Part shown: positions 30,319-37,475 of the stretch, in pieces
How the letters are laid out: the number at the start of each line of letters is the position of its first letter
Position numbering within the stretch: position 1 is the stretch's first letter
DNA from: a virus
DNA length: 54,896 nucleotides
Reading direction: 5' to 3' (one strand)
Virus record (IMG/VR): IMGVR_UViG_3300045538_000396
Location: 1 to 54,896 of that record
Notes under the pieces: generated by a model
Told to the model about the DNA's origin: nothing
Seen by the model: only the letters and a program-made list of their open reading frames with translations
Databases searched by the model: none
Position numbers and translations under genes: made by a program

Positions 30319-30632
30319 ACAAAAGCACTTTTATAAAAACAAAAATTAAAGAACTACCTGATGGGTTGTTTATTTGTTTTGACTTTAATGAAGTGCATCT
30401 ACAAATACAAACTGATTTAAATTCTGCCATTAAAGAGTTTGAATCTTTAGTGGTTGAACTTAAAAATATAAAGACTGAAAGACAAGAAGAACACTGGGTT
30501 CAGGAGTATGAATCAAGAGAAAGATTAAACTTTCAGTCTAGTGCTGTTGATGGGTTTGCTGGTGAAGACAAGCCTATCAATGCAGCGCAAAATATAATAA
30601 CTCCGCTTAATAATTATAAATTTTTTGAATAA
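30315..30632 (+). CDS. Unknown protein (105 aa)
   Basis: MNKSTFIKTKIKELPDGLFICFDFNEVHLQIQTDLNSAIKEFESLVVELKN is a beta region followed by a coiled-coil helix (AIKEFESLVVELKNIKTERQEEHWVQEYE). The C-terminal 35 residues are polar. The ATG overlaps the previous stop (ATGA). It lies just upstream of the YqaJ-like nuclease, so a recombination accessory role is possible; no direct evidence. Confidence 0.68.
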   Translation: MNKSTFIKTKIKELPDGLFICFDFNEVHLQIQTDLNSAIKEFESLVVELKNIKTERQEEHWVQEYESRERLNFQSSAVDGFAGEDKPINAAQNIITPLNNYKFFE

Positions 30633-30656
30633 CTTTTACCTAGGAGGTAACACGCA

Positions 30657-31271
30657 ATGAGCAAGAAAATTATCAGTGCAGCAGAATCTAATCTTGAGTA
30701 TGCCAACCGAGACCTAAGCGATTGGCTAAGGAATAGACGAACCGGTATTACAGGTACAGACGTAGGTAAAATTATGGGTGTATCCAAATGGGGTTCACCC
30801 CAAGATGTTTGGAAAGATAAGGTGGGTATTAGCCAACCCATTGAGGACAATGAATCAATGCTGTGGGGTCGTATCCTTGAAGACGTAATAGCAATGGAAT
30901 ACTCCAGGCGTAATTGTGTTCGTTATTACAAACCTGAAACCCTAAGAGGTAAAGAAGAGTGGATGATTGGCTCACCAGATGGAGTAATAGTAAATGATTC
31001 CAATGAAGACGAGTACGGACTAGAGGTTAAAACATCTCGAAGTCTTAAAACTTTTTCAAACGGTATACCTGCAGATTATGAATACCAATGCAGATGGTAC
31101 ATGATGATATGTGATTTACCTTATTGGGATTTGGCTGCTCTTATTATGGGTAGTCAGTATCAACAATTTAGAGTCATGAGAGATAATGATATAGAAGAAC
31201 AAATGATTAAAACTTGTGGAGACTTCTGGTTTAACCACGTGAAGGCACTGGTTCCGGTTGTTTCAATTTAA
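30657..31271 (+). CDS. YqaJ/lambda exonuclease-type viral recombinase nuclease
   Basis: The 204-residue protein shows the YqaJ nuclease signature: RRTGITGTDVGKIMGVSKWGSPQDVWKDKVG (in two parts, 28-57), Glu75 in the WGRILEDVIA helix, Asp108 in GSPDGVI, Glu123-x-Lys125 in GLEVKTS, and Gln144 in YEYQCRWYMM. The PD-(D/E)XK site degrades dsDNA ends 5' to 3', leaving ssDNA tails for annealing. Its partner would be the ssDNA-binding protein encoded just downstream, though no classic Beta/RecT annealase is recognisable. The ATG follows AGGAGG. It probably works in recombination-based replication and concatemer formation. Confidence 0.9.
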   Translation: MSKKIISAAESNLEYANRDLSDWLRNRRTGITGTDVGKIMGVSKWGSPQDVWKDKVGISQPIEDNESMLWGRILEDVIAMEYSRRNCVRYYKPETLRGKEEWMIGSPDGVIVNDSNEDEYGLEVKTSRSLKTFSNGIPADYEYQCRWYMMICDLPYWDLAALIMGSQYQQFRVMRDNDIEEQMIKTCGDFWFNHVKALVPVVSI

Positions 31272-31306
31272 CCACCCTTAATGGGTATTCTAAAAGGAGT
31301 AATGAG

Positions 31307-31900
31307 ATGAACCTAAAATTTAATTTAGACTCTCAGTCAGCAAAGAAAACGCAGTACGAAGTACCAAGTGCAGGAGGTAGTGTTGCAAGACTTTACCGAA
31401 TCATTGACCTAGGTACACAACAAACAACCTACTTGGGTGAGTCGAAAATGACCCCTCAAGTTATGTTGGTTTTTGAACTACCTAGTGAACTAACCAAGGA
31501 TGGCAAACCTATGTCCATTAGTTCAATCTATACCAAGAGTTTAAACGAGAAGGCTAAACTTCGTGGTGTTGTTAAAGCACTCACCGGTACCAACATTACC
31601 GATGACAATGTTCGTAACTTCAACCTACAAGATTTAATCGGAAAGGTATGCACTCTTGATATTATTAACAAAACCGGTAAGGATGGAACAGTTAAAGCCT
31701 ACGTGCAGAACGTTAGTTCAGCATTAAAGGGTATGCCGGTTCCCGAGCCACACAACGAAACTTTAATCTTTGACCTTTCCGAGTTTAGTAAAGAAGTGTT
31801 TGATAAAATTCCTGCTTACTGGCAGAATAAAATTCAAACAACCAAAGAGTACGATGCCGTTGCAGTAAGACACGGAAGAACAGACGAAGTACCTTTTTAA
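31307..31900 (+). CDS. Probable phage ssDNA-binding protein
   Basis: The 197-residue product follows the pattern of phage ssDNA-binding proteins that accompany YqaJ or RecT-type genes. It has an N-terminal VPSAGGSVARLYRIIDLGTQQTTY element, a MLVFELPSEL strand, a SIYTKSLNEKAKLRGVVKALTG region and a LQDLIGKVCTLDIINKTGKDGTVKAYVQNVSSAL OB-like half (in pieces). The tail ends EVPF, after RTD, an acidic C-terminus typical of such proteins. An AAGGAG site precedes the ATG. It would coat ssDNA made by the nuclease encoded upstream. OB-fold assignment is by pattern, not by structure. Confidence 0.75.
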   Translation: MNLKFNLDSQSAKKTQYEVPSAGGSVARLYRIIDLGTQQTTYLGESKMTPQVMLVFELPSELTKDGKPMSISSIYTKSLNEKAKLRGVVKALTGTNITDDNVRNFNLQDLIGKVCTLDIINKTGKDGTVKAYVQNVSSALKGMPVPEPHNETLIFDLSEFSKEVFDKIPAYWQNKIQTTKEYDAVAVRHGRTDEVPF

Positions 31901-31911
31901 TTAAACAATCA

Positions 31912-31953
31912 GTATGGGGTTGGTTATTACCTCCAACAGCAACCACCCCATAC
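31912..31953 (+). terminator. 13-pair hairpin after the ssDNA-binding gene
   Basis: GTATGGGGTTGGTT pairs with AACCACCCCATAC, with one bulged T and a 15-base loop, followed by CTTTTA. The short T-run suggests a partial terminator or an mRNA stabiliser that raises the level of the ssDNA-binding message over the genes downstream. Confidence 0.55.
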
Positions 31954-31970
31954 CTTTTACTGGAGGCTAT

Positions 31971-32387
31971 ATGCCAATCATTTTAAATAATTACAGTGAT
32001 ACGTTTGAAGAAACCTGGAAATTGTATCAAAGCACACACGCTAAGATGGTGCTCACAACAGTTAATGCTGGTGTTAGAAACGATAAAGTGTATATCCCGG
32101 TTAACATCGGCTCAAAAGAAACTGCTTGTATTAAGTGGAAGTTTCTACTTGATGAGGTCATTATCGTTGATGAAAAAATAGACGAGCAACTTCTTTTTGA
32201 GGCGGTTGCTCTTTATTGTCATGACCGTATTCGTGAAACCAAAAGCGGCAACTATAGACTACCTATGCTTGCAACACTACTACGTACAGATAGTACTGAC
32301 CTAGGCAAGACGGTAGAGATACTAGACTATATTAGAGAAGCGAAGCGTCTTACGGACAAACTAAAGGAGAATGCCAATGCTAAGTAG
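31971..32387 (+). CDS. Unknown protein (138 aa)
   Basis: I choose ATG 31971, behind TGGAGG. An upstream in-frame ATG at 31914 would start inside the hairpin. MPIILNNYSDTFEETWKLYQ... has a beta middle (VNAGVRNDKVYIPVNIGSKETACIKWKFLLDEVIIV) and helical ends (LLFEAVALYCHDRIRETKSGNYRL, KTVEILDYIREAKRLTDKL). Lies in the recombination gene group. Function unknown. Confidence 0.72.
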   Translation: MPIILNNYSDTFEETWKLYQSTHAKMVLTTVNAGVRNDKVYIPVNIGSKETACIKWKFLLDEVIIVDEKIDEQLLFEAVALYCHDRIRETKSGNYRLPMLATLLRTDSTDLGKTVEILDYIREAKRLTDKLKENANAK

Positions 32388-32802
32388 ACTAGTAGAAATG
32401 GTTGACGGTCAGGTTGTAGGTAATGAGGAACTTGTGCCTAGCCTGTTAAAAATTATGTATTCACAACCGGACTCTACAACAAGAGAGAGTACCAAGCCTG
32501 GCGTTAGGGTATGCCGCAATAGACCCATGAAATGCCCTCATTGCGGAGATACTTTTTACTATTGGTCGGATAGCACAAAGACATACGATGAGGTGTTTGT
32601 TCAGCCCATTCCTAAAGCAAATGGTTTTGGTTGGATAACTAGTAGAGCAACTTGCGGTAGTAATGTATGCTCAGTTAAAGAGTCAGATTTTTCAATGAAA
32701 ATTAGTCCAGAGTGGATAAGATTAAATGGCGGTGTTAACATAACCGCTCCCAACAACAACAGAGTCAGTAGACTTATTGAGGTGAGAGATGAACGAAGTT
32801 AA
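32377..32802 (+). CDS. Zinc-ribbon-like protein (141 aa)
   Basis: I choose ATG 32377 (MLSRLVEMVDGQVVG), which lies seven bases after GGAG; the ATG at 32371 is too close to it. The product has an N-terminal helical part and a zinc-ribbon-like part with CPHCG near residue 53 and TCGSNVC near residue 93. An alpha/beta end follows (SRLIEVRDERS). Zinc ribbons in phage replication regions often bind DNA or assist transcription. It overlaps both neighbours by a few bases. Not assignable to a named family. Confidence 0.72.
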   Translation: MLSRLVEMVDGQVVGNEELVPSLLKIMYSQPDSTTRESTKPGVRVCRNRPMKCPHCGDTFYYWSDSTKTYDEVFVQPIPKANGFGWITSRATCGSNVCSVKESDFSMKISPEWIRLNGGVNITAPNNNRVSRLIEVRDERS

Positions 32803-32980
32803 TGAAATAAGTAGAATCTTAAGAGAACACGATAAATTATCAAATGAACTAGCCGTTATCAAAAAGAAAATGGAGGATGTTTCAATATCGCTGGGTATGA
32901 ACAAAGAGTATGCAAAAAACCATATTGCTTCTAGCGGATTCCTTCGTGGTTGGATTGTTGCTGCAAGGAATAACAGTTGA
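32789..32980 (+). CDS. Small coiled-coil protein (63 aa)
   Basis: MNEVNEISRILREHDKLSNELAVIKKKMEDVSISLGMNKEYAKNHIASSGFLRGW (in parts) is a heptad-type helix over residues 5-35 and a more compact end. Its start overlaps the zinc-ribbon gene and its stop overlaps the TTG start of the resolvase. Unknown function. Confidence 0.65.
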   Translation: MNEVNEISRILREHDKLSNELAVIKKKMEDVSISLGMNKEYAKNHIASSGFLRGWIVAARNNS

Positions 32981-33363
32981 TTATATTTAGTGCGTCACTA
33001 GAGATAGAGCCTGTAGCAAAAGGAAGACCTAAGTTTGTAGTTAGGGGAACTTTTGCTACTGCCTATACCCCAAAGAAAACGAGAGATTATGAGGCTCTTG
33101 TGTCGGAGTGGGCTAGGGCTGTATACAACAAACAACCTAGCGAAAAGGCTTTATCGGTGACTCTCAATGCTTTCTTCTGTAAGGCAAAAAGTAATAAGAA
33201 AAAATATCATACGCAAAAACCCGATGCAGATAACATGAAATCTGTATTGGACGCACTTAATGGCATTGTGTATAAAGATGATTGTCAGATTATTGAATTA
33301 AGAATAAACAAACACTGGTCCGATAAGGGCTCTGTTCATGTAGTTGTAAAGGAAATAGAATGA
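32977..33363 (+). CDS. rusA: RusA-like Holliday junction resolvase
   Basis: The start is TTG at 32977, sharing bases with the previous stop (TTGA) and seven bases after AAGGA. The 128-residue product matches RusA: KGRPKF (15-20), AYTPKKTRDYE (29-39), KPDADNMKSVLDALNG (81-96) and KDDCQIIEL (100-108). Metal-binding acids are Asp83, Asp85, Asp92 and Asp101/102, with Lys112 downstream. The dimeric enzyme cuts four-way junctions, here probably those formed by recombination-dependent replication before packaging. The length agrees with the family (about 120 residues). Confidence 0.92.
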   Translation: MIIFSASLEIEPVAKGRPKFVVRGTFATAYTPKKTRDYEALVSEWARAVYNKQPSEKALSVTLNAFFCKAKSNKKKYHTQKPDADNMKSVLDALNGIVYKDDCQIIELRINKHWSDKGSVHVVVKEIE

Positions 33364-33554
33364 AACGAATGGAAATCAAACGAAAAATAAAAGAATTAAA
33401 AGAAGAGTGTTTAACCCTTAAACACAGCAGGCTTAAGAAAGATAGGGAAAGAAAAGACCAACTACCAATACTTCAGAAAAAATATGAGTACTTTTATAGC
33501 CTGTTAAAACAAATTAACGATATTGATTACACCATAGACAAGGAGATGCTATGA
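33360..33554 (+). CDS. Small basic coiled-coil protein (64 aa)
   Basis: MKRMEIKRKIKELKEECLTLKHSRLKKDRERKDQL (in parts) is a highly charged helix, and YEYFYSLLKQINDIDYTIDKEML forms a second. ATGA overlaps link it to RusA upstream and to the membrane-anchored gene downstream. It may pair with the latter's coiled coil. Unknown function. Confidence 0.65.
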   Translation: MKRMEIKRKIKELKEECLTLKHSRLKKDRERKDQLPILQKKYEYFYSLLKQINDIDYTIDKEML

Positions 33555-34138
33555 GGAATAAGATACTTTATATACTACTTGCTATAGTCATATGTTCTTG
33601 GGCCATCATACTTTTCAAAGATAACAATTCTTTAATTGCCCTAGCGGAAGAAAGTAATAAGCGTTCTGATATTCTATTGTTAGAAGCCAATTCATTAAGA
33701 AAGAAGAGTAATGAACTTGAATCAAACATACACAATAAAAATATCAGGATTAACGAACTTAAGGGGTTACTCAAAAGAAACCCAACTAATGATGATGGGG
33801 GGGTACCACCTACCGGAACTGAACTGGGTAATAGTGATACCCTTTCTGGAATCATTAAACGCACCCTACCTAAAGACACTAAGTATGAAGGACAACTAAT
33901 CACTGCTCTTCAATTGGTTGATGAAGTAGAGCAAGAATCTGTACTTAAAACAAAACAAATAGAAGTTCTAACTATTGAGAATGCTAAACTTAGGGAGTCT
34001 CTTCAATATAAAGACCGAGCCTACGAAGTACAACTTGATGTCATAAGGGCTCACCATGAAGCAATGACTAAAGCAAAGATGCTTTATGGCGGTAGTGGAA
34101 TTGCTGTAGGCTTTATCTTATCCATCATTAGTAACTAA
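33551..34138 (+). CDS. Membrane-anchored coiled-coil protein (spanin-like layout)
   Basis: The 195-residue product has an N-terminal hydrophobic segment (KILYILLAIVICSWAIILF, residues 4-22) and a long charged coiled-coil region (residues 30-80 and 105-170). A second hydrophobic segment lies at the C-terminus (GGSGIAVGFILSIISN, about 180-195). An N-terminal anchor plus periplasmic coils fits an inner-membrane spanin, but the C-terminal hydrophobic end is unusual and the gene lies far from the endolysin and holin genes. It could instead tie a replication or repair complex to the membrane. ATGA overlap with the gene before. Confidence 0.65.
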   Translation: MRNKILYILLAIVICSWAIILFKDNNSLIALAEESNKRSDILLLEANSLRKKSNELESNIHNKNIRINELKGLLKRNPTNDDGGVPPTGTELGNSDTLSGIIKRTLPKDTKYEGQLITALQLVDEVEQESVLKTKQIEVLTIENAKLRESLQYKDRAYEVQLDVIRAHHEAMTKAKMLYGGSGIAVGFILSIISN

Positions 34139-34148
34139 AGGAAACAGC

Positions 34149-35273
34149 ATGAGAGAAAGAGATAAAGGAAGAGCCCAGGAACGTAAACAAAGAAGAAACG
34201 TACTACTACTAGACAATAAGTTGTCTGACAAAGATAGGATACAGGTTCTCTTGTCTGAAATAACAGCCATGCGTGGAGAAATTAGAGACGCTAAAGCAGA
34301 GGCTCTATCGACTACGTTAATCAAAAATGAAATATTTAAACTATCCGATGCAAATCTAGATATACCTAAGTGGTTGTATCAAACAAAACCACAGAGCAGT
34401 AAGGTACTAGGTATTCCAACTATATTTGCTAGTGATTGGCACTATGGGGAAAAAGTATTCGCCTCTCAAATAGGTGGAATCAATTCCTTTGACCTTGCCA
34501 TTGCAGATAAACGAATTCAATACCTAGTCAATAATTCATTAGACATTTTGTTTAATCATTTGGCTAACCCCAAATATGACGGGCTTGTATTCCCGTTAGG
34601 TGGAGACATGTTCTCCGGAAACATACACGAAGAATTAGCGAATACAAATGAAGAAGAGATGATGCCTTGCGTATTAAGATTAGCGGGTAGGATTTCGTGG
34701 GCTATTAGCGTGTATCTACAACACTTCGACCACATCCATATTCCTGTTGTTACCGGTAATCATGGAAGAACAACACGTAAGCCTATCCATAAAAACAGAG
34801 TCTATTCAAATTATGATTGGCTATTAGGTTGTATTCTTGCCAAAGAATATAAGAATGAAAAAAGAGTTACGTTTCAAATCTCAGATGGAACCGACTGTCA
34901 ATTCCAAATATATAATCACCGTTACCTACTAACTCATGGAGACCAATTCTCAGGTGGAGATTCTATTATTGGTGCCATTGGAACAGTAGCGAGAGGCGAC
35001 TCTAAGAAAAGAAATAGAGAATCACAGATTGGTAAACCCTATGACACCCTTATTTGCGGTCACTTTCACCAACTATCTATTATGAAGAAACTCATCGTCA
35101 ATGGCTCACTTAAAGGCTACGATGAGTATGCTTACGCCCACAACTTCCCCTTTGAGGAACCTCAACAAGCCATGTGGTTGACTCACCCTGAACATGGTAT
35201 TACTTTTAATATGCCTATCTTCCTGGAAGACAACCCAAAAAAACAACACTACAAACTACCTATTACTTTTTAA
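34149..35273 (+). CDS. Calcineurin-like metallophosphoesterase
   Basis: The 374-residue enzyme carries all metallophosphoesterase motifs: SDWH (Asp96, His98), GGDMFSG (Asp153), TGNHG (Asn204, His205), THGDQF (His263) and GHFHQ (His305, His307). An N-terminal 80-residue helical, basic section (MRERDKGRAQERKQRRN...) precedes the catalytic domain. Relatives act as nucleases or phosphodiesterases on DNA (SbcD/Mre11-like) or nucleotides. Its place among RusA, YqaJ and other nucleases favours a DNA-end role, but no SbcC-like partner is present. The ATG follows AAGGAAACAG. Confidence 0.88.
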   Translation: MRERDKGRAQERKQRRNVLLLDNKLSDKDRIQVLLSEITAMRGEIRDAKAEALSTTLIKNEIFKLSDANLDIPKWLYQTKPQSSKVLGIPTIFASDWHYGEKVFASQIGGINSFDLAIADKRIQYLVNNSLDILFNHLANPKYDGLVFPLGGDMFSGNIHEELANTNEEEMMPCVLRLAGRISWAISVYLQHFDHIHIPVVTGNHGRTTRKPIHKNRVYSNYDWLLGCILAKEYKNEKRVTFQISDGTDCQFQIYNHRYLLTHGDQFSGGDSIIGAIGTVARGDSKKRNRESQIGKPYDTLICGHFHQLSIMKKLIVNGSLKGYDEYAYAHNFPFEEPQQAMWLTHPEHGITFNMPIFLEDNPKKQHYKLPITF

Positions 35274-35281
35274 GGAGAGAA

Positions 35282-35833
35282 ATGAGTTTAACTCTAGAAA
35301 TAAAACCTGACTACCATACCTTCGAGGACAAAGATAAACTTGCACAGGTAGGCTTTATTCACTGTCAACGATATCTTAAAACACTGCCAAATGTTCTTGC
35401 TGTCTTTGATGTACAAGCAGATAAAAAATACCAAGAACTTGATATTGATGGGATAGCCGTAATAAAGAATGGCGACTCTAATGAAGAACGTACCTTTGAA
35501 ATTAAGGTAGATACTTACTTTGACAAGAGTCCTAACTACTTCTTTGAAACCATTAGTAACTCCAACAAATGCTCAGAGGGATGCTTCCTTAAGAGCAAGG
35601 CTCAGTATCTCTTTTACTACTTCCTAAAGAAAGAGTTACATATCTTTAAACTACCGGAAGCCCAGGAGTGGCTCAAAAAGAATGGGAATAACTACAATGT
35701 AGCCAAGGCTAAGAATAGGTACTACTATTCAGAGGGGCTACTGGTTAAGCGAGAAGACTTCATCCGTGATAATAATGTTAAAATTATTGATGTCAGGGAT
35801 GGCAAACTTATTAGTGGAGATGACAATGCCTAG
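35282..35833 (+). CDS. Putative PD-(D/E)XK nuclease
   Basis: The 183-residue protein has a QELDIDGIAVIKNG strand with Asp54 or Asp56, followed by TFEIKVDTY with Glu73-x-Lys75. This spacing fits the D...(E)xK core of restriction-like nucleases. An FFETIS segment follows near residue 88, then a helical part (EGCFLKSKAQYLFYYFLKKELHIFKL) and a basic C-terminus. It could be a phage-encoded Holliday-junction or nicking enzyme. The ATG follows AAGGAGAG, nine bases after the phosphoesterase stop. Assignment by motif only. Confidence 0.65.
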   Translation: MSLTLEIKPDYHTFEDKDKLAQVGFIHCQRYLKTLPNVLAVFDVQADKKYQELDIDGIAVIKNGDSNEERTFEIKVDTYFDKSPNYFFETISNSNKCSEGCFLKSKAQYLFYYFLKKELHIFKLPEAQEWLKKNGNNYNVAKAKNRYYYSEGLLVKREDFIRDNNVKIIDVRDGKLISGDDNA

Positions 35834-36080
35834 AAAAGAACCCAGAAACTATAAAGAAGAATATGGTGAGTATCATGCTAAACAAACTCAAAAGAAAAAT
35901 CGTGCTGCTCGTAATCATGCTAGGGATATCATGGAAAAGAAAGGTCGAGTACGTAAAGGAGATGGTAAAGCGGTAGACCATAAAACACCACTTATGCGTG
36001 GTGGAAGTAAATCTGTTTCAAACCTACAAGTTATGTCTGCTAAATCAAACCGAAAGAAAGGTATTAAAAGGAGCAAGTAA
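35826..36080 (+). CDS. HNH-like nuclease (84 aa)
   Basis: I choose ATG 35826 (MPRKEPRNYKEEYGEYHAKQ), behind GGAG. The C-terminal half has AVDHKTPLMRGGSKSVSNLQVMSAKSNRKKG (two parts), the DH...N...N pattern of HNH nucleases. No Cys pairs frame it. The small size (84 residues) and basic N-terminal helix fit a nicking or packaging-associated HNH, although such enzymes usually lie next to the terminase. It overlaps the PD-(D/E)XK gene by eight bases. Confidence 0.82.
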   Translation: MPRKEPRNYKEEYGEYHAKQTQKKNRAARNHARDIMEKKGRVRKGDGKAVDHKTPLMRGGSKSVSNLQVMSAKSNRKKGIKRSK

Positions 36081-36196
36081 TGCACAAAAAAGAGTGGATA
36101 CAAGAAGTAAAGAATAAACCCAACGCCTCTAAACGTGGCAAGCCAATTGTGGCAAATAAACCTTCCATGCGTAGAGCAGGAAACCGAGGTAAATAA
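36080..36196 (+). CDS. 38-residue basic protein
   Basis: Coupled to the HNH gene (TAATG), with GGAGCAAGTA before it. MHKKEWIQEVKNKPNASKRG continues with a Lys/Arg-rich part (KPSMRRAGNRGK). Very basic and probably nucleic-acid binding. First of several tiny basic genes at the end of this operon. No family recognised. Confidence 0.6.
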   Translation: MHKKEWIQEVKNKPNASKRGKPIVANKPSMRRAGNRGK

Positions 36197-36197
36197 T

Positions 36198-36305
36198 ATG
36201 AAAAAAGTTACTAAGAAAAAAGCAGAGAAAGCCCCTAAAGCGAAAATGGCTAAAGGAAAAATGCCTTTCGTTATGTTCGGAAAAAAGGAATCTAAGAAGT
36301 ACTAA
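36198..36305 (+). CDS. 35-residue Lys-rich protein
   Basis: MKKVTKKKAEKAPKAKMAKG continues with KMPFVMFGKKESKKY; about 40 percent Lys. The ribosome site is weak (GAGGTAAATAAT). Similar Lys/Met-rich tiny proteins occur in marine podoviruses near the end of the early region. Probably binds nucleic acid; function unknown. Confidence 0.55.
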   Translation: MKKVTKKKAEKAPKAKMAKGKMPFVMFGKKESKKY

Positions 36306-36306
36306 A

Positions 36307-36468
36307 ATGAAAACAGAGAAAGCAGTTTGTCCATTTTGTAAAAAAAAGTATCCACTTGATGAACTTACAAAATACTCCGACAAACTGTTTTTTTTGTTCT
36401 GTAAATGCCCCCAATCTATGGGCAAATCTCAACCCTGGAGAAGTGATGACAAAGAAAAAAAGCGTTAA
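36307..36468 (+). CDS. Small Cys-containing protein (53 aa)
   Basis: MKTEKAVCPFCKKKYPLDEL starts a product with CPFC at residues 8-11 and a CKC at 32-34, a possible zinc site. The C-terminus (PWRSDDKEKKR) is charged. The last 23 bases overlap the start of the DUF6321-like gene. Weak ribosome site. Function unknown. Confidence 0.55.
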   Translation: MKTEKAVCPFCKKKYPLDELTKYSDKLFFLFCKCPQSMGKSQPWRSDDKEKKR

Positions 36469-36703
36469 TCTATCCGTGGGTCGTGGAGAAAAACTTCCTG
36501 TTTCTAAGGGCGCAGGACTAACGGCCAAGGGTAGGGCTAAGTATAATAGAGCAACCGGCTCTAACCTTAAAGCACCGCAACCACAGGGTGGTCCTCGCAA
36601 AAGGTCGTTTTGTGCTAGGATGAGTGGAATGAAGGGACCTATGAAAGACGAAAAAGGCAGACCGACAAGAAAGGCTGCTTCACTTAAACGATGGGGGTGT
36701 TAA
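36446..36703 (+). CDS. DUF6321-like basic protein (85 aa)
   Basis: I choose ATG 36446 (MTKKKSVNLSVGRGEKLPVSKG), five bases after GGAG. A longer frame from 36356 would overlap the Cys-rich gene fully. The body GLTAKGRAKYNRATGSNLKA, then GGPRKRSFCARMSGM, then KDEKGRPTRKAASLKRW matches the highly conserved DUF6321 proteins of marine phages. Strongly basic with one invariant-looking Cys in SFCARMSGM. Function unknown; the almost invariant core suggests binding to a conserved nucleic acid or host component. Confidence 0.85.
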   Translation: MTKKKSVNLSVGRGEKLPVSKGAGLTAKGRAKYNRATGSNLKAPQPQGGPRKRSFCARMSGMKGPMKDEKGRPTRKAASLKRWGC

Positions 36704-36805
36704 ATGCAAAATCACTACGAAAGAATGAAAAACCTATACGGTAGAAAACCTTTTCTATCGGGATTCATTACCGGAATGCTGTTAGTATTTCTGGTTTGTT
36801 GTTAG
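36704..36805 (+). CDS. 33-residue single-pass membrane peptide
   Basis: The ATG directly follows the DUF6321-like stop and a GGGGGTG site. MQNHYERMKNLYGRKPFLSG is followed by a hydrophobic end (FITGMLLVFLVCC). The basic N-terminus suggests an N-in orientation. Unknown function; it may be a small membrane effector. Confidence 0.6.
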   Translation: MQNHYERMKNLYGRKPFLSGFITGMLLVFLVCC

Positions 36806-36806
36806 C

Positions 36807-37139
36807 ATGAAGAGAGGAGAAAAAAAATACCTAGATAAGTTATCGGGTATGGGATGCTATTGCTGTAAGGTTGACTATGGTATAGAAACCCCAGCCAATA
36901 TACATCATATAAGAGAGGGACAAGGCATGGGACAACGTTCTGAACATATCGGTGAAACTATACCCCTATGCGAAGGTCATCATCAAGGTAACTTTGACAC
37001 AACGAAACTAGCCTTCCATAATAATCCCAAGCAATGGAGAGAGAAGTATGGTTCAGAGGCAGAGATTGCAAGGGGCTATCATACTTTGATTCTCAAACTA
37101 GACAGTGAAAACCCCGGATGGGATGGTAACTTTGATTAA
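36807..37139 (+). CDS. Ref-like RecA-dependent nuclease
   Basis: The 110-residue protein shows the Ref (P1 recombination-enhancing function) HNH-type core: GCYCC (16-20) with a Cys pair, ANIHHIREGQGMGQR (30-44) and IPLCEGHHQG (52-61). The C-terminal part is LAFHNNPKQWREKYG. In phage P1, Ref is a RecA-dependent nuclease that cuts D-loops and boosts recombination. Here it would join RusA and the YqaJ-like exonuclease in host-dependent recombination. The start is GGAGAAAAA-rich (the ATG follows TTAGC, so the site is weak). Confidence 0.82.
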   Translation: MKRGEKKYLDKLSGMGCYCCKVDYGIETPANIHHIREGQGMGQRSEHIGETIPLCEGHHQGNFDTTKLAFHNNPKQWREKYGSEAEIARGYHTLILKLDSENPGWDGNFD

Positions 37140-37404
37140 AAACATAACTGACTTTATAGAAGAATCAGGGTATATGGATGAGAACATCATTCTTTATGAT
37201 GGATTTGAGTCTGCATTTATAGGTATCTCAGTACAAAATAACATGTCAATGGCAACCTATGACTACGATAAGTGCCTTAATATACTTATAGATAGAGATA
37301 ATATGTCCGTAGAAGAGGCTGATGAGTACATGCAGTTTAATGTAATAGGTGCACATCTTGGGGACTCTACCCCTATCTTTATCATGTGTAAAATTAACGA
37401 TTAA
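37123..37404 (+). CDS. Unknown conserved-looking phage protein (about 93 aa)
   Basis: The start is uncertain: ATG 37123 (MVTLIKNITDFIEESGYMDEN) follows GGATGGG, and a GTG at 37105 is also in frame. The product has IILYDGFESAFIGISVQNNMSMATYDYDKCLNILIDRDNMSVEEADEYMQFNVIGAHLGDSTPIF (in parts), a pattern present in many phage proteins of unknown role. Acidic, alpha/beta, with a D/E-rich centre. It overlaps the Ref-like gene by 17 bases and is the last rightward gene. Confidence 0.7.
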   Translation: MVTLIKNITDFIEESGYMDENIILYDGFESAFIGISVQNNMSMATYDYDKCLNILIDRDNMSVEEADEYMQFNVIGAHLGDSTPIFIMCKIND

Positions 37405-37475
37405 ACGACCATTAACCTAGGTCAAGGCTCCCAGGCTTACTTGGGTAGTCCGGGGCTCGAGAAGGGGCTTAAACG
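37405..37475. other. Convergent intergenic region
   Basis: Seventy-one bases separate the ends of the rightward and leftward blocks. CCATTAA (37410-37416) can pair with TTAATGG just inside the leftward gene, around several short GC-rich hairpins (CCCA...TGGG at 37430s, repeated GGGGCT). There is no T-tract terminator on either strand. It may slow both polymerases by structure. I see no tRNA. Confidence 0.4.

Noticed and set aside
37405-37475. tRNA-like or intrinsic terminator structure
   Set aside because: The short GC-rich arms do not fit a cloverleaf, no T-loop GTTC is present, and no T-tract follows the stems.
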